Notes under the pieces: model-generated | Database searches by the model: none | Seen by the model: the letters and a program-made list of their open reading frames with translations, nothing else | Told to the model about the DNA's origin: nothing | Assembly: GCA_046758005.1 (NCBI GenBank) | Contig: JBHHZJ010000016.1 | Span: 1-45,878, forward strand | Origin: JBHHZJ01 sp046758005 | Lineage (GTDB): Bacteria; Pseudomonadota; Alphaproteobacteria; Kiloniellales; J153 | DNA length: 45,878 bases | Reading direction: 5' to 3' | Program-made: the position numbers and the translations under genes | Part shown: positions 17,738 through 24,881 of the stretch, one piece after another | Layout: each line of letters starts with the position of its first letter | How positions within the stretch are numbered: the stretch's first letter is position 1

Positions 17738-18742
17738 TCAGCCCCCGGGCCGCGAGGCCAGTGCCAGCTCCAGGCCTTCCTTGACCGAGACGCGCGGCTG
17801 CCAGCCCAGGAGCTTCGTCGCCTTGGCGTTGCTGAAGCGCTGGCGTTTCCAGATGGTGTCGACCTGATACGGGCTGAATACGATCGGCAGGTTGCCGCGG
17901 CTCTTTTCGGAATACCACACGTTGATGCGGGCGATGACCTTCAACAGCGGAAAAGGGATCGGAACGTAACGAACCCTGCCGACACGGCGCCGGTACAGCC
18001 TGAATATTTCCCGCGCGGTGGGCAGGTCGTGGTCGCATACGTTGAGCACCTCTCCTACCACGTCCTCGGCCGCGCCGGCGGCGACGACGGCGTCGGCGCA
18101 GTTGTCCACGTAGGTCAACGGCACGGAATTGGCGCCGCCCAGAAAGAGGAACCAGCCGAACATGCTCACGCCGACACGAATCGTGAGAACATCCGCCCCC
18201 GGCCCGTAGATCACACCCGGTCGCACGACGACCACCGGAACGCCTTGCCGCAGGTAGTCCAGGGCCAACCGTTCCTGGCGTTGCTTGGCGTAGGCGTAGG
18301 GGTCACGCCATTCCGGGTGAGCCTCCAGCGGCGTGGATTCGTCGACGACCGCCCCCTTAGGCAGACCGGCCACGCCCATGACGGCGAACGAGCTGACCAG
18401 GACGAACCGAGACAGGTCGGCGTCCTTGGAGGCGCGCAGAAGATTTTCCGTGCCGACCACCGTGTTGGCGGTCTGCGCCGCGAACGATCCGCTCTTGGAG
18501 GCGGCGACGTGATAGACGATGCTCGCGCCGTCGACCGCGCGCTTCAGGGCATCCAGGTCGTTGAAGCTTGCCGGGAAATACTCGATCGCGCGGCCGTTCG
18601 GCAAATCTCGAAACAAGGCCGCGTGCTCGCGCGGGTCGCTCCCCGGGCGGACCAGACAGCGCAGCGTCTCGCCGTGCCGCTGCGACAGTTGGCGCACGAC
18701 CCTCCGGCCGAGGAATCCGGTGGCGCCGGTGATCAGAATCAT
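17738..18742 (-). CDS. NAD-dependent epimerase/dehydratase (extended SDR)
   Basis: 334 residues. The Rossmann motif is ITGATGFLGRRVV at residues 4-16; the catalytic set is Ser/Ser in LVSSFAVMG and YxxxK in YAYAKQRQ; then VVRPGVIYGPG and LTYVDNCADAV, as in NAD(P)-dependent sugar-nucleotide epimerases, dehydratases and reductases. A hopanoid- or cholesterol-dehydrogenase-like substrate cannot be excluded; the polysaccharide context favours a sugar nucleotide. The ATG at 18742 overlaps the stop of the upstream oxidoreductase (ATGA), so the two are translationally coupled and may act on the same compound. The frame extends upstream to 18820 but only as a shadow of that gene. Confidence 0.85.
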   Translation of the reverse strand: MILITGATGFLGRRVVRQLSQRHGETLRCLVRPGSDPREHAALFRDLPNGRAIEYFPASFNDLDALKRAVDGASIVYHVAASKSGSFAAQTANTVVGTENLLRASKDADLSRFVLVSSFAVMGVAGLPKGAVVDESTPLEAHPEWRDPYAYAKQRQERLALDYLRQGVPVVVVRPGVIYGPGADVLTIRVGVSMFGWFLFLGGANSVPLTYVDNCADAVVAAGAAEDVVGEVLNVCDHDLPTAREIFRLYRRRVGRVRYVPIPFPLLKVIARINVWYSEKSRGNLPIVFSPYQVDTIWKRQRFSNAKATKLLGWQPRVSVKEGLELALASRPGG

Positions 18743-19872
18743 CGTGCTCGCCCGCCGCCGGCCGCAGCCGTCCTTTTGCCCGACCTTTGGTCGCGATCCT
18801 CGGACAGGGTCTCGTTGCACTGCCTGAAAATCTCGTCCATGACGGCGGTGATCCGCACCGCCTCCGACATCGGGATCGGCATTTCGGCGCGGCCTGCGAC
18901 GGCGTCGTAGAATCGCCGGAACAGCTCGCTCATTCCCTCGAAGAAGTGCATCTTTCCGGCCAGGAAACGGCGCACGAGGCGGCGGTGTTCCCGCCGCGCC
19001 TGCTTCAGATCATCGTAGGCCCATTGAATTCGCCTGAAGGGGCCCGGCATGGTGCCGCCGTCCACGTAGCGCAACGTGCGCGCGTCGAAATGACAGATGG
19101 CCTGCCGCTTCGTGCCGTGGACCTGAACGTAGAGTTGGACGGGCCGGGCGTGGCAAGTGAAGACGAGGTTACCGGTCGCCGATTTGCCGATCAAAGTGGC
19201 GCGAACCTCGTCCAACACCCGGTCGCGAACGTCGCCATAGCGCTCCTTGCGGCAGCGTTGACCCGCGGCCACGACCCTGGGGGCTTCGTCGTGGAGGAAC
19301 TCCAGGATCATCGACAGCGGATGCGAGATGTTGTTTTGGGCGATGCCTCCGGGCAGGCGGTGCACCCAGTGCGTCGGGTCGCCCATGGATACGGCGCCGA
19401 ATGGCCCGGCCAGGTTGTACCCCATGAGTCCCTCGACATGGACGATGTCGCCCAATTCGCCGCTGCGGTAGGCTTCGCGCAGGCGCAGGAACGGGCTGTC
19501 GAAGGTCATGTTGTGGCCGACGCACACGAGCCGGCCGTGGCGCTCGGCGATGGCCACCAGCTCCCGCGCCTCCCTCGCGTCGACCGCGAAGGGTTTCTCG
19601 ACGTAGACGTGGGCCCCGTGCTCGATCGCCAGCGTGCCCAGCGGCAGGTGGCTGGCCGGAGGCGTCGTGATATGCACGACGTCCGGCTTGACCTCTTGCA
19701 GCATGACGGTCGGATCGGTGTATGCCCGGGGCACGCCATAGCGAACCGCGGCCTGTTCGGCCATGTGAACGTTGAGGTCCATCACGGCCGCGACCTCCAC
19801 CCCGGCGATCTTCTGGGCTTCCGAGATGTGCGCGTCCGCGATCTGACCGCAGCCTACGACGGCGATCCTCAT
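18739..19872 (-). CDS. Gfo/Idh/MocA-family oxidoreductase
   Basis: A 377-residue NAD(P)-dependent sugar dehydrogenase-type protein. N-terminal Rossmann fold MRIAVVGCGQIADAHI, then VVHITTPPASHLPLG, the hallmark VYVEKPFAVDAREA with the catalytic-region EKP near residue 94, VCVGHNMTFD, and GGIAQNNISHPLSMILEF near 172-190 where the family has its active-site His. Members oxidise or epimerise sugars, sugar nucleotides or inositols. It forms a two-gene operon with the epimerase through a four-base overlap. Probably makes an unusual sugar for the polymer (inference). The C-terminal tail (SEDRDQRSGKRTAA) is poorly conserved-looking. Confidence 0.88.
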   Translation of the reverse strand: MRIAVVGCGQIADAHISEAQKIAGVEVAAVMDLNVHMAEQAAVRYGVPRAYTDPTVMLQEVKPDVVHITTPPASHLPLGTLAIEHGAHVYVEKPFAVDAREARELVAIAERHGRLVCVGHNMTFDSPFLRLREAYRSGELGDIVHVEGLMGYNLAGPFGAVSMGDPTHWVHRLPGGIAQNNISHPLSMILEFLHDEAPRVVAAGQRCRKERYGDVRDRVLDEVRATLIGKSATGNLVFTCHARPVQLYVQVHGTKRQAICHFDARTLRYVDGGTMPGPFRRIQWAYDDLKQARREHRRLVRRFLAGKMHFFEGMSELFRRFYDAVAGRAEMPIPMSEAVRITAVMDEIFRQCNETLSEDRDQRSGKRTAAAGGGRAR

Positions 19873-20274
19873 TTGCGGATGGGAGGCCCGGAAACGCGGA
19901 ACAGGGGCAAGCTCGACCGACTCCTTGGCTTTTCGGGAGGAACAGGGCGGTTGTCGTTACCGGTTCATTTCATTAGGTCATTAAGGCGTGATCTCGTCGC
20001 CTCCGGCGGCCTCGGGATTCGGCGCATTCCGGCCGCTGGCCGGCCGCTTTGCTCCAGATCGGCCAGGGTCGTGGGTATGTGAGGATTGAAGACAACTGAT
20101 TTCGATAAATCAAACGTTAATTATGACATCGCAATGTCATAATATGATGCGGTTGCATAACGAATGCGTGCCGGGTGACCGCATCCGCCTGAATCGGCCG
20201 TCCCCGACCGCCATTGATTCCATTCAACGAAATTCGGGAAAGAAGGTATCGGAAGCCGTAGACTGCCGTTTCGA
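19873..20274. other. Divergent intergenic region with AT-rich core
   Basis: This 400-base gap separates the minus-strand oxidoreductase operon from a plus-strand glycosyltransferase and must hold both promoters. Its left half is GC-rich and featureless; bases about 20085-20165 are AT-rich and contain a perfect dyad. No gene is seen. Confidence 0.5.
20120..20143. promoter_or_regulatory. Perfect 10-bp inverted repeat, candidate operator
   Basis: ATTATGACAT (20120-20129) and ATGTCATAAT (20134-20143) are exact inverted repeats around CGCA, inside the AT-rich core of a divergent intergenic region. No T-run follows, so an operator for a dimeric regulator is more likely than a terminator. It is about 130 bases before the glycosyltransferase start. 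Confidence 0.5.
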
Positions 20275-21483
20275 ATGATCAATATCCTGACGTTCTCGAC
20301 CATTTATCCGAACGCCGTTAGGCCCTTTGACGGCCTGCCGGTCGAGACCCGCCTGCGCCACCTGCTCGACGACGGCGCGGTGCGTGCGCGCGTGGTCGCG
20401 CCGGTGCCGTGGTTTCCCTCGCCCGCGGATACGTTCGGGAAATACGCGACCTTCGCCAGGGTGCCCCATGAAGAGACGCGCTTCGGCATTCCGATCACGC
20501 ATCCGAAGTATCTGGTCATTCCGAAGGTCGGCATGAACGCCGCGCCGTTCCTTCTGTACCTGGCGGCGCGGCCGGCGATCGAGCGTATCCTCCGTTCGGG
20601 ATATGATTTTGACCTTATCGACGCTCATCATTTCTATCCCGGCGGCGTCGCAGCCGTCATGCTCGGCCGGCATTTCGACAAGCCGGTCACCGTGACTGCC
20701 CGCGGCACCGACGTCAACCTGGCCCCTCGCTATGCCGTGCCACGGCGGATGATTCGCTGGACCGCGGCCAATGCCGCCGGCGCCATCACCGTGTGCCGGG
20801 CGCTCAAGGATGCGCTCGTCGAGATCGGCGTCGAAGCCGACAAGGTCCGCGTGTTCCGCAACGGCGTGGATCTGGAACGGTTCCGCCCGCTGGATCGGGC
20901 AACCGCGCGGCGGACGCTGGACCTGCAGCCTCCGGTCGTGGCCTCGGTCGGCGACCTGATTTCCCGCAAGGGTCACCACCTCGTCATCCAGGCGCTGGCG
21001 AAGCTGCCGGACGCTCATCTGGTCATCGCCGGGGACGGACCCGAGGCGCCGGCGCTAAAGCGATTGGCGAAGGGGCTCGAGATGGAGGGTCGAGTACGGT
21101 TTCTCGGCGCCGTTGCGAACGAACGACTGCGGGAGGTCTACAGCGCGGCGGACGTTTTGGTCCTAGCCTCGGACCGCGAGGGATGGCCGAACGTGCTGCT
21201 GGAGGCCATGGCTTGCGGCACGCCGGTGGCGGCGACTGATGTCTGGGGCAACGCCGAGGTCGTTGCAGCCCCGGCGGCGGGGCGTCTGATCCCGCGTCGC
21301 GATCCGGACGCGATTGCCGACACCGTGCGAGCCTTGCTGGCCGATCCGCCCGAGCGCGCCGATACGCGCGCCTACGCCGAACAATTCGATTGGGATGAGA
21401 CCACCCAAGATCAGCTCAATTTGTTCCGCGAAATCCTAAGTCGGAGATCCGCGACACGGGGTCAGGTCGCGAAACCGGCCTGA
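20275..21483 (+). CDS. Glycosyltransferase family 4
   Basis: A 402-residue GT-B enzyme with ILTFSTIYPNAVRPFDGLP at the N-terminus, FDLIDAHHFYPGGVAAVMLG, TARGTDVNLAP, RRMIRW, VFRNGVDLERFRP, DLISRKGHHLVIQAL, and the donor-binding DREGWPNVLLEAMACGTPVA. It is a diverged paralogue of the minus-strand gene at 16118-17317, with colinear motifs over the full length. It stands alone, downstream of the AT-rich divergent region. ATG 20275 lacks a close Shine-Dalgarno. Which sugar it adds cannot be judged. Confidence 0.9.
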   Translation: MINILTFSTIYPNAVRPFDGLPVETRLRHLLDDGAVRARVVAPVPWFPSPADTFGKYATFARVPHEETRFGIPITHPKYLVIPKVGMNAAPFLLYLAARPAIERILRSGYDFDLIDAHHFYPGGVAAVMLGRHFDKPVTVTARGTDVNLAPRYAVPRRMIRWTAANAAGAITVCRALKDALVEIGVEADKVRVFRNGVDLERFRPLDRATARRTLDLQPPVVASVGDLISRKGHHLVIQALAKLPDAHLVIAGDGPEAPALKRLAKGLEMEGRVRFLGAVANERLREVYSAADVLVLASDREGWPNVLLEAMACGTPVAATDVWGNAEVVAAPAAGRLIPRRDPDAIADTVRALLADPPERADTRAYAEQFDWDETTQDQLNLFREILSRRSATRGQVAKPA

Positions 21484-21849
21484 GACGCGCGGCCGGGGGG
21501 CCGAGACTTGGCGGTGCGCGACCGCACCGCGTAGGCGCCGGCGGCGGTCGATCGAGTTGACCCCGCGCGCCGATCGTTGCTGAACAGGACCGGCCGAGGA
21601 GCATCCTGCGCTCCGGGCCCCGGGTGTTCAGTCTCAGGGTGCGATGGCGTAGCGCCTTCGAAACCGGAGCGGGATGCCCTATGGTGCAAGTTCTACGTGG
21701 CCGCGCCGCGGCGACGGCTCGCATTCGAGCTGAAATCCCGGCCTCATGAGAGACCGCTCGGGCGGTCGGCGGGCCGGTGCCAATGCGACGACCCGCTGTC
21801 GCGCCGGTCACGGGCATCAAGCGGGCATCAAGAGAGGCGTTGAGCAACG
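21484..21849. other. Gene-free stretch
   Basis: GC-rich with several open frames on both strands, none with a start signal or plausible composition. GGGCATCAAG occurs twice, 11 bases apart, just before the next gene. I see no promoter or terminator that I would defend. Confidence 0.4.
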
Positions 21850-22446
21850 GTGAAGCATCCCGGGGACGACAACGCCGCAGGGCCGTCCGACCCCTTCGAC
21901 CCGTTTCGCGAGCGGTTCGCGGCCCAGTTCGCGAAACCGGCCGAGTTGCGCCCCATAGATCCGCGCGACCTGACCCCGTTCCAGAGGGCCTTGCTCGTGT
22001 GCGACGGCACCGTGACCAAGTTCATCGAGGTCTACACGATGGAGCCGGTGGACGTCGCTTGCCTCGATTGCACGAAGTTCCGCCTGACCGACGACGACCC
22101 GTGGCTCGACGCCCGCCCGGGCAGTGAGATCGCGCGGCGGCGCGTCATCCTTCGCGGCGCGCGCAGCGGCGCCTTATACGCCTACGCCGTGGCTTCGATC
22201 GTCCTGGGACGGCTCCCGCCGGAGGTTAGGGAGCGACTGGAGGTCCAAGGCCAATCGTTGGGCCGCATCCTGAGCGACCGCCGGATGGAAACGCGCCGCG
22301 AGGTTCTGTGGTACGGGCGGGAGCAGGCCCGCGACCTGCCCGAGGCGGTGCGCCGCCTGAGCGACGGCCGCTTTCTCACGCGCACCTACCGGATCATGTT
22401 CGGCGGGGGTCCGATCGCGCTGATCACGGAGAAGTTCCCGGAGTAG
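21850..22446 (+). CDS. Chorismate pyruvate-lyase-like protein (Rv2949c/DUF98 family)
   Basis: A 198-residue soluble protein. The segment LTPFQRALLVCDGTVTKFIE near residues 40-60 resembles the start of the chorismate-lyase fold of the Rv2949c/DUF98 group, followed by VYTMEPVDV, EIARRRVILRG, and a C-terminal LTRTYRIMFGGGPIALITE in which the arginine and the glycine-rich turn fit the substrate pocket and the usual family ending. Chorismate lyases make 4-hydroxybenzoate and pyruvate. Whether this one does, and why it sits between a glycosyltransferase and a PEP-CTERM gene, is unknown; an aromatic decoration or ubiquinone-type precursor is possible. GTG 21850 is the only sensible start. Family assignment is from pattern memory. 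Confidence 0.65.
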   Translation: MKHPGDDNAAGPSDPFDPFRERFAAQFAKPAELRPIDPRDLTPFQRALLVCDGTVTKFIEVYTMEPVDVACLDCTKFRLTDDDPWLDARPGSEIARRRVILRGARSGALYAYAVASIVLGRLPPEVRERLEVQGQSLGRILSDRRMETRREVLWYGREQARDLPEAVRRLSDGRFLTRTYRIMFGGGPIALITEKFPE

Positions 22447-22621
22447 GAAGATCCGCGCGCCGCCGCGGGCCGGGCGACGGCGCCTGCGGCCGGACCGCGC
22501 TCCGGGGCCGCCGCGTTCGGTGAGACAACAGGGCGTAGAATAATCGGGCGGCCTCGGTCCAGACCGTCGCGAAATGCGCAAAAGCGGTCGAGTCCTGCCC
22601 TATTTGTTCCTTTGGATTGGA

Positions 22622-22650
22622 TTGCGTGAAGATCTCGCTAATGCTATAAT
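22622..22650 (+). promoter_or_regulatory. Strong-looking sigma-70 promoter with extended -10
   Basis: TTGCGT (22622-22627) and a perfect TATAAT (22645-22650) lie exactly 17 bases apart, and TGC directly precedes the -10, giving an extended -10. It would transcribe the PEP-CTERM gene at 22724 with a leader of about 65 bases that contains small stems (AGGGT/ACCCT near 22665-22679 and GTCCC/GGGAC near 22682-22696). Confidence 0.7.
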
Positions 22651-22723
22651 TGCTTTTTAGACAAAGGGTTAACGACCCTGTGTCCCATATCGGGACGAAA
22701 CGGCCGGGTTGGGGAGATCACGA

Positions 22724-23410
22724 ATGAAGAAGATCGTTTTTGCGGCCGCCTTGGGTCTTGGGCTGCTTGCGTCGAACCCCGGCCATGCCGTCCTGATAAC
22801 CGGCGTGAACGACGATTTCACCATCGACTGGTTTCTAGGGGCTGGCCAATCCGACAATGATGGTGGGCCGACATCGTCCATCGATCTCTCCGCGACCGGA
22901 ACGTTCGATGTCGCCGAGTTCACCGGCGCGTATGTGAAGCTCAACGTGACCGTCGAGAATACGACAGTCCTGTCGGGCGCCGTTACGGAGGCGGGCATCA
23001 CGTCGTTCGGGATGGGCACCAACCCGGACGCCACCTCGGTTACGTTTTCGGACGACCCCGACGGAGCGTTCGTCGACGCGGAGATCCAGACGGGCCAGCA
23101 GACCTTTCCCGCGGGATTCAAGCAGATCGACGTCTGCGTCTTCACGCAGGGCTGCAACGGCGGATCCCAGGGCGGCGCGCTGGCCGCCGGTGCGTCCGAC
23201 AGCTTCATGCTCACGATTTTCGGGGACTTCTCCGGCGGCAGCGTGATCCTGGAGCCGTTCCCGATCAAGTTCCAGACGACGGAGGACAGCTTCGGGTTCG
23301 GCGGCTCGGTGAAGGTGTCGGAGCCGGGCAGCCTCGTCCTGCTGGCGGTCGGGTTGCTTGTCCTGGGATTGGTCGGGCGTCGCCGGCCGGCCATGCTGCG
23401 CGCGGCCTGA
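22724..23410 (+). CDS. PEP-CTERM sorting-domain protein (VSEP variant)
   Basis: A 228-residue secreted protein and probable exosortase substrate. Signal peptide: KKIVFAAALGLGLLASNPGHA. The mature part is acidic, rich in G, T, D and S, with two cysteines in VCVFTQGCNGGSQGG. The C-terminal tail has all three PEP-CTERM parts: SEPGS (Ser replacing the first Pro; Glu and Pro kept), a hydrophobic helix LVLLAVGLLVLGLVG, and the basic end RRRPAMLRAA. XrtA would cut near the motif at the periplasmic face of the inner membrane. ATG 22724 follows GGGGAGA at good spacing. Function of the mature domain is not recognisable; cell-surface or matrix protein is the usual role. Confidence 0.9.
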   Translation: MKKIVFAAALGLGLLASNPGHAVLITGVNDDFTIDWFLGAGQSDNDGGPTSSIDLSATGTFDVAEFTGAYVKLNVTVENTTVLSGAVTEAGITSFGMGTNPDATSVTFSDDPDGAFVDAEIQTGQQTFPAGFKQIDVCVFTQGCNGGSQGGALAAGASDSFMLTIFGDFSGGSVILEPFPIKFQTTEDSFGFGGSVKVSEPGSLVLLAVGLLVLGLVGRRRPAMLRAA

Positions 23411-23433
23411 CCTCGAACGCCCGAGGTTTGCTT
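23411..23433 (+). terminator. Hairpin directly after the PEP-CTERM stop
   Basis: CCTCG (23411-23415) pairs with CGAGG (23422-23426), followed by TTTGCTT. A second stem, CCGGCG/CGCCGG at 23444-23458, lies just downstream before an AT-rich stretch. Together they probably end the PEP-CTERM transcript. Confidence 0.4.
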
Positions 23434-23680
23434 CCCCGTCCCTCCGGCGTCCCGCCGGCTCTATATTATACGTATACGACTTTTTTTCCGGGAGCGGGCT
23501 CCGCGCGCCTGTTGGCCTAGGCGACCCTGGACACGCCCGGTGCGGGCTTGGCGCCGCCGGGCCGGCATTCGGTGGTCTTCAGCCGGCATTGGCAGCGGCT
23601 GATTATTAGCAATTCTTAAAAAACAAACATTCCCGTAACGCAAAATTAACGCCTGGCCCCTAGCGCGGCGACGGCGATTA

Positions 23681-23689
23681 TGCTATATT
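23681..23689 (+). promoter_or_regulatory. Extended -10 promoter element
   Basis: TGCTATATT resembles the ATGCTATAAT of the PEP-CTERM promoter about 1 kb upstream. No good -35 is present at the right distance, as is common for extended -10 promoters. It precedes the 71-residue membrane protein gene by about 120 bases. Confidence 0.4.
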
Positions 23690-23808
23690 CATTTTAACTT
23701 TTGCAGACAGTGTCATCGGGAGGTGAGCCCAGGAGACAAAGCGGCGGAGACTACAAACGACAGCGTGGGATCAGCAACCCACCGGCATATCGAGCGGGGA
23801 GATACATA

Positions 23809-24024
23809 ATGACGCGTAACTTTGGCAATCCGGCGCGCATCGCCGAGGATCTGCGTCACGGGGAGTTGGCCGCTTCATCTGGCTTCTCGGACCATGGTCA
23901 TCGAAGGGGCTGGCGCGGTCTTTTCGCCCTTGGGTTTCTGTTCGTGAGTGCGGCGGCGGGCTATGGCCTGATGTTCGTGCTGATCGACAAGTGGTACAAG
24001 GGCGGATCTTTGGGTATCCTATAA
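23809..24024 (+). CDS. Small single-span membrane protein, 71 residues
   Basis: ATG 23809 is preceded by GGGGAG at good spacing. The product has a soluble N-terminal half (TRNFGNPARIAEDLRHGEL, then a His/Arg-rich stretch) and one membrane helix near residues 43-63 (GLFALGFLFVSAAAGYGLMF), then a short tail VLIDKWYKGGSLGIL. The charge pattern suggests N-terminus in the cytoplasm. I do not recognise a family. It lies alone between the PEP-CTERM gene and a tRNA, with its own extended -10 element. The longer frame from 23701 lacks a start signal. Confidence 0.6.
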   Translation: MTRNFGNPARIAEDLRHGELAASSGFSDHGHRRGWRGLFALGFLFVSAAAGYGLMFVLIDKWYKGGSLGIL

Positions 24025-24171
24025 ACGTCACGGTGCGCCGTGCGTCGCTCGCCTACGATGGGCGGCACACGGCGGCCGACCTCTTTGGATTGGGCAACGG
24101 GGGCACGGGACCGCTGAACGGACGCATGTTTGCGCCGGCACCGCGGCATTCCTAGCTGTCGTTGCCGCTCC

Positions 24172-24247
24172 AGGCGCGTAGCTCAGTGGCAGAGCGCTGC
24201 TCTTACATGGCAGAGGTCGGAGGTTCGATTCCTACCCGCGCCTACCA
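24172..24247 (+). tRNA. tRNA-Val (anticodon UAC), unusual T-arm
   Basis: Acceptor AGGCGCG pairs with CGCGCCT, followed by ACCA with the CCA encoded. D-arm GCTC/GAGC, anticodon stem CTGCT/GGCAG around loop CTTACAT, giving anticodon TAC (valine, codon GUA). The T-arm is GGAGG, loop TTCGATT, then CCTACC; one base is extra, and the best fit is a bulged A in the 3' strand of the T-stem. Everything else looks functional. Confidence 0.85.
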
Positions 24248-24419
24248 AACCTCTTGGGTCGGACGTTTGCCGCGCAGCGACGAGGCCGCCCGTCGGGGCG
24301 GCCCGTTGACGGCATTGTCGTCGGGTTCGAAGTCGAGGCGATGAGCACACGCCGCCGGCGCCCGCTCGGACCTAACCTTGCGGGCGGAACGGCTTAGCGG
24401 CGGCCGTCGGAGCCCGCAG

Positions 24420-24596
24420 CTACACGAAGATCGCGGCGGAGCCGACCAGGGCGGCCCAGACCGCCGCGCTTGCGGCAAGCCAAAAGAGTATCGCCGCCCG
24501 CACGGGCCAAGTCCGGCCCTCGGGCGCACGTGACACGCTCGCCTCGAACGAGCGGGCCGTGCCGAAACGGTTCGGAACATGCATGGTATTTGACAC
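24420..24596 (-). CDS. Small membrane protein, 58 residues, GTG start
   Basis: A short minus-strand frame too small to be obvious. GTG (24596) has GGAGAG just upstream. The product begins MSNTMHVPNRFGTARSFEAS, continues through a basic stretch (RAPEGRTWPVRAA) and ends in one hydrophobic helix, ILFWLAASAAVWAALVGSAA, then IFV and stop. An ATG four codons later is an alternative start. Positive residues before the helix fit an N-in/C-out tail-anchored protein. No family is recognised. It is downstream of prsR in the same orientation, separated by about 285 bases. Confidence 0.5.
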   Translation of the reverse strand: MSNTMHVPNRFGTARSFEASVSRAPEGRTWPVRAAILFWLAASAAVWAALVGSAAIFV

Positions 24597-24881
24597 CGCT
24601 CTCTCCGCCTCCGGATCAGGCTGAGAGTCTCTCGCCCCCGGGTTAAAGGATGGTTAATTTCGACCCCATCGCCGCGCCGATCTCGATAATGGGCCGCACG
24701 CGTACAATATGCAGTGGACGCAAAGACAGGGCAACCAGATATGTCGTGGTAAATTTGTGATATTGTGGCGCACTATGCGGCCAGCGCGTTTCGCCGCATC
24801 GTGGCGGAATCCCGAAATCTCGACCGATGGGTCCGGATTTCCTCACAAGTTCGGGCTCGCCCGCGCCCGGCCGATCGGCCC

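Noticed and set aside
20042..20060. Possible sigma-54 element TGGCCGGCCGCTTTGCT before the glycosyltransferase gene
   Set aside because: GG and GC are one base too far apart and the -24 block is TGGCCG, so it is unlikely to work.
24242..24580. 112-codon minus-strand frame next to the tRNA
   Set aside because: Arg/Pro/Ser-rich shadow; a different frame in the same region gives the credible 58-residue membrane protein, and its end overlaps the tRNA.
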